Below are positions 19,962 to 22,976 of a stretch of DNA of 22,976 bases, in pieces (position 1 is the first letter of the stretch; every line of letters starts with the position of its first letter). This stretch comes from a virus: positions 1 to 22,976 of the IMG/VR virus record IMGVR_UViG_3300025508_000163, one strand, 5' to 3'. The notes beneath the pieces were generated by a model. The model saw nothing but the letters and a program-made list of their open reading frames with translations, did no database searches and was not told the DNA's origin. Position numbers and translations under genes: made by a program.

Positions 19962-20135
19962 ATGAGTTTGGCGGTTACTATATCAGCAGGAAACAGCATA
20001 ACGGCTACGACAAATGACGGGAAGTCGGTTGGTTTTACCTCCAGTTCAACTTTAATTACGTACACCTCACCTGTAGCTCCTAGCCCTACTATAAATGAAA
20101 ACGCAGCTGAAACAATAAACGTTACAGTAACTTAA
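19962..20135 (+). CDS. Small Thr/Ser-rich virion-like protein, 57 aa
   Basis: 57 residues (MSLAVTISAGNSITATTNDG...), beta-rich, Thr/Ser/Asn/Val, almost no charge, ending TINVTVT. ATG four bases after the previous stop with AAAGG just ahead, one of few Shine-Dalgarno-like sites here. Shorter than a 60-residue cut-off. Probably a structural accessory like its neighbour. Confidence 0.55.
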   Translation: MSLAVTISAGNSITATTNDGKSVGFTSSSTLITYTSPVAPSPTINENAAETINVTVT

Positions 20136-20151
20136 AAGCATAACAGTAAAT

Positions 20152-22584
20152 ATGAAGAAACTATTATTCCTTTTATTCTTTTTACCAGTAACGGTATTTA
20201 CTCAAAACAGTTGGGTTAAAGTGGAAATGCAACCTGATCAGTACGCAGGTGAAACATCATGGGAGATATATAACGCAGATGGGGATACCGTAGCGGTTAG
20301 CCCTGTGTATACCTCTAATGTTTACCAGGAAGACATTATCCCATTAGACGCGGGGTTCTATAATCTCGTTGTACATGACTCGTTTGGTGATGGAATATGC
20401 TGTGATTTTGGTAGTGGTTGGTTTGGAGTAAGCAATGATTGCGGATTAAGCAACTATGTATATGACTTCAATTCAGTGCAAGCGGTTGTAGCATTTACTT
20501 TAGACGAATGCCTTTTGCCTGTAGCTGGATGTATGGATCCTGAGGCATACAACTTCAATCCTGAAGCAACAATAGAAAGCCCTGTTTGTGAATACGAAGT
20601 AACATTTAGATTAGACCTAAATGGACCGCATCCACCAATAGAGATACCTGAGGTTAATGGTGAGTTTAATGGATGGTGTGGTAACTGCTGGGCTATGTCA
20701 GACAATAATACTGATGGAGAATGGCAATACAGCGCAATAATACCCGAAGGTACTTACTTGTGGAAATTCTCAGCTGATACCTGGCTACAACAAGAGTTGC
20801 CTGTCGGTGTGTCTGAGTCCCCTTGCTTTTTATTTGATGCTAACGGATATGTGAATAGAACCTTAGTCGTAGATGGAAACATTACGCTACCCCCGTTCTG
20901 CTGGGAATCGTGCTTGCCGTGTGGAGCTGTAGTAGGATGTACAAATCCTGAAGCTACTAACTGGAATCCCTGGGCTAACTTTGACGAAGGATGTAACGTT
21001 GTAGAATCTGCTGACTGTGGACTTGGCTTTACTGAAATCTCTGTAACTATAGTCCCAGACAATTACCCCGCAGAAACGAGCTGGAACTTAATAAACAACA
21101 GCTTAGGTACATACATATACCAAGTGCCTGTAGGAAACTATGCTAATGCTCCTGTAGGCATTCCAATTACAACTAACGTTTGCACACCAGTAGGCAGTTC
21201 TGTAACATTTGAACTTAACGATACATACGGTGACGGACTTAACGGAGCTTTATGGGGAGGTCAGGACGGTGGAGCAATGGTTGCAGCCTGCTCTGAAACT
21301 TTATTTCTATTAGAGCCTAGCATGGTTAATTTTAACTATGGTTTATCAGAAAGTTTCAACGCACCAATATGCGAGCAGATAGATGATGTGCTCGGATGTA
21401 CAGACGAAAACTATGTAGAATACAACCCAGACGCTATAATCTCTATACCTACTATGTGTTTAACCGAGAAGGTTTATGGGTGTACAGATGAAGATTACTT
21501 TAACTACGACGAACTAGCCAACACCGAGGATCAAGTGGACTCATGTTTCTATACGCTTACGATAACAGACGGTGTAGGTGATGGATGGTTTGGTAGTTGG
21601 GTAGGCGTGCATCAAGATGGCTGGGTGTCACCTCAGTATCAGATGGGTCCTGATGACGGAGACGAACAATCTTTTGAGGTCTATCTTTCTTCCGAAGAAG
21701 AGATAGGGCTTTACTTCTTTACAACACCGCAGTCTCAGTTGTCTGCCGCGCAATGCGGGTTTATGCTTGAGGGGCCTACAGGAGATACGCTGCTACAGGT
21801 TGATCAGTGGGATGCGGTTCCATTCCCCTACACATACAGCGTTGCACCTTATTGTGGAAACAACTGTGAGCCATTTACGTATGGTTGTACTGACGAATCG
21901 GCTCAGAACTACAATGCTGACGCCAATACTAATGATAGTGAATGCTATTATTCTGCGGGGTGTATGCAGCCAGGCTATGTAGAATACTACAACCAGGGGT
22001 ATGAGGCTGACTTTGACGACGGTAGTTGTAACGAGTTAGCTGTCTTCGGATGTATGGATGAGCTGGCTTTAAATTATGATCCAGAAGCTAACGTGGATAT
22101 AGAAAGTTGTATTGAAGTAATACTTGATTGCACGGACCCTATTGCAGTGAATTACAACGAGTTAGCTAACACCCCTAATAATGAGTTGTGTTTATACGAT
22201 GCGGGATGTATTGGTGAGCCTGGTGAGCCGTACTACTTAAATGATTCGTGTTACGCCTGGATTATTGATATAGACTCGTACTGTTGTGAGGTAGCTTGGG
22301 ACGATGCGTGTGTTGATCTATATAGTTATTGTGAGCAGGGATGGCCTATGGGGGTCTCACAGGTTAATGATGGGCTTAGCGTCTACCCTAATCCAGTAAA
22401 CAGTGTACTTAACATACAAACCTCTCTAGACGTACTTACAGAGGTGTATAACGCATTAGGTCATTTGATAGTATCAGGCACTAAAGAAAAGAGGATTGAC
22501 CTGAGCGGGCTTCCTAGTGGGGTCTATCAGGTTGTTATAAACTATAACGGTAGGATTATTAATAAGAAGATTGTAAAGATATGA
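20152..22584 (+). CDS. Large secreted protein with T9SS type A sorting domain and Cys repeats
   Basis: 810 residues. Signal peptide at 1-18 (KKLLFLLFFLPVTVFTQ). The last 70 residues start LSVYPNPVNSVLNIQ (742-756) and end GVYQVVINYNGRIINKKIVK, the type A C-terminal domain that sends proteins through the type IX secretion system to the Bacteroidota cell surface. Between are about eight GC(T/M)D...NYN/NP...C repeats (from 126, 262, 415, 443, 578, 603, 633, 659), three DxxGDG turns (near 75, 358, 473) in recurring (A/P)AETSW...GDG modules common in marine Flavobacteriia, a stretch at about 147-212 (EFNGWCGNC...GTYLWKFSADTW) like AMPK/CBM48 starch-binding domains, and a DSYCCEVAWDDAC motif at 708-720. 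It would be exported and anchored outside the infected cell, perhaps for adhesion or exclusion. Same operon as virion genes; stop overlaps the next ATG. Confidence 0.85.
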   Translation: MKKLLFLLFFLPVTVFTQNSWVKVEMQPDQYAGETSWEIYNADGDTVAVSPVYTSNVYQEDIIPLDAGFYNLVVHDSFGDGICCDFGSGWFGVSNDCGLSNYVYDFNSVQAVVAFTLDECLLPVAGCMDPEAYNFNPEATIESPVCEYEVTFRLDLNGPHPPIEIPEVNGEFNGWCGNCWAMSDNNTDGEWQYSAIIPEGTYLWKFSADTWLQQELPVGVSESPCFLFDANGYVNRTLVVDGNITLPPFCWESCLPCGAVVGCTNPEATNWNPWANFDEGCNVVESADCGLGFTEISVTIVPDNYPAETSWNLINNSLGTYIYQVPVGNYANAPVGIPITTNVCTPVGSSVTFELNDTYGDGLNGALWGGQDGGAMVAACSETLFLLEPSMVNFNYGLSESFNAPICEQIDDVLGCTDENYVEYNPDAIISIPTMCLTEKVYGCTDEDYFNYDELANTEDQVDSCFYTLTITDGVGDGWFGSWVGVHQDGWVSPQYQMGPDDGDEQSFEVYLSSEEEIGLYFFTTPQSQLSAAQCGFMLEGPTGDTLLQVDQWDAVPFPYTYSVAPYCGNNCEPFTYGCTDESAQNYNADANTNDSECYYSAGCMQPGYVEYYNQGYEADFDDGSCNELAVFGCMDELALNYDPEANVDIESCIEVILDCTDPIAVNYNELANTPNNELCLYDAGCIGEPGEPYYLNDSCYAWIIDIDSYCCEVAWDDACVDLYSYCEQGWPMGVSQVNDGLSVYPNPVNSVLNIQTSLDVLTEVYNALGHLIVSGTKEKRIDLSGLPSGVYQVVINYNGRIINKKIVKI

Positions 22585-22976
22585 AGTACGTATTAGCCTT
22601 ACTATTGTCTACGCTGTGTATTAGCACAAGCGCACAAGCCCTAAAGAAAACCTTTAAGTTCGCTACGTTCTATACAGCCTTTAGCGGTGGGAACTCCATA
22701 GCGGATGACAACGTATACTCTGTAACAGGCGGTCTCCAAACAGATGTTGTTGCGACCCCGTTTGACTATTCGTTTACGGCTGGGGTTCGTAAGATAGCTA
22801 GATTTGGGTATGAGAACCGTGCCAATGCATTCTATAACGGGACGGAAAGATCGTATAGCGATGCCGCTACGGTGGGTAAAGTAAAAGGCTTTGAGTTTTT
22901 ATTCGAGGCGGACTGGCGTAGACAGCAAGGGACAAACTTCCTGGATCAAAATCATTTCCTAAGATACGTAGCTAAA
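22581..22976 (+). CDS. Secreted or outer-membrane protein, C-terminus cut by window edge
   Basis: 132 visible residues. Signal peptide MKYVLALLLSTLCISTSAQA with an AQA cleavage site after residue 20, then alternating polar/aromatic strands (FKFATFYTAFSGGN; FDYSFTAGVRKIARFGYE; GFEFLFEADWRRQQG) suggesting an outer-membrane beta barrel. ATGA overlap with the T9SS gene shows coupled translation. It may hold the exported partner or alter the host envelope. The barrel call is inference; the end and true family are outside the window. Confidence 0.6.
   Translation, partial: MKYVLALLLSTLCISTSAQALKKTFKFATFYTAFSGGNSIADDNVYSVTGGLQTDVVATPFDYSFTAGVRKIARFGYENRANAFYNGTERSYSDAATVGKVKGFEFLFEADWRRQQGTNFLDQNHFLRYVAK

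Noticed and set aside
1-22976. CRISPR array or insertion sequence
   Set aside because: No regular spaced repeats, transposase frame or terminal inverted repeats seen.

Overview
The window looks like part of the genome of a tailed dsDNA phage of a marine-type Bacteroidota (Flavobacteriia-like) host. The phage evidence is a large terminase, a portal protein, an exonuclease plus annealing-protein pair, a primase-helicase and long runs of tiny overlapping genes. The host evidence is Bacteroidota-type promoters (TAnnTTTG -7 boxes, some with TTG/TTTG 20 bases upstream), almost no Shine-Dalgarno sequences, and a secreted protein with a C-terminal type IX secretion (T9SS) sorting domain. No integrase or ribosomal gene is visible, so lytic phage and prophage cannot be told apart here.

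Left arm, 1-9438, all minus strand: about 30 tightly packed genes read leftward. From 9438 to 5337 they are mostly 20-140 residue proteins of unknown function, many joined by ATGA-type overlaps. From 5200 to 1 come a conserved phage protein, a two-helix-turn-helix protein, two tiny membrane peptides, and then the DNA metabolism module: annealing-protein candidate, RecE-like exonuclease, a small protein with an SSB-like acidic tip, a MazG/DUF1599-like protein and a primase-helicase that runs off the left edge. Two unusual tRNA-like structures (8948-8994 and 5215-5330) sit between genes of this transcript.

Centre, 9439-10356: the only long gene-free stretch. It is a divergent control region with a GC-rich patch, iteron-like repeats, a possible three-hairpin cloverleaf and a good rightward promoter. 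It is a plausible replication origin.

Right arm, 10357-22976, plus strand except one gene: virion and packaging genes (small unknowns, a DUF5675 protein, a GroES-like protein, an HNH nuclease, zinc-ribbon protein, TerL, portal, two small virion-like proteins), interrupted by a single leftward winged-helix gene (12212-12634). After the portal region comes a large T9SS cargo-like protein, then a signal-peptide protein cut by the right edge. These last two look like host surface proteins inside a phage operon.

The most unusual content is the pair of tRNA-like structures, the T9SS cargo gene, the three membrane micro-ORFs, and the shared ACATC-ATG start context of the leftward genes.
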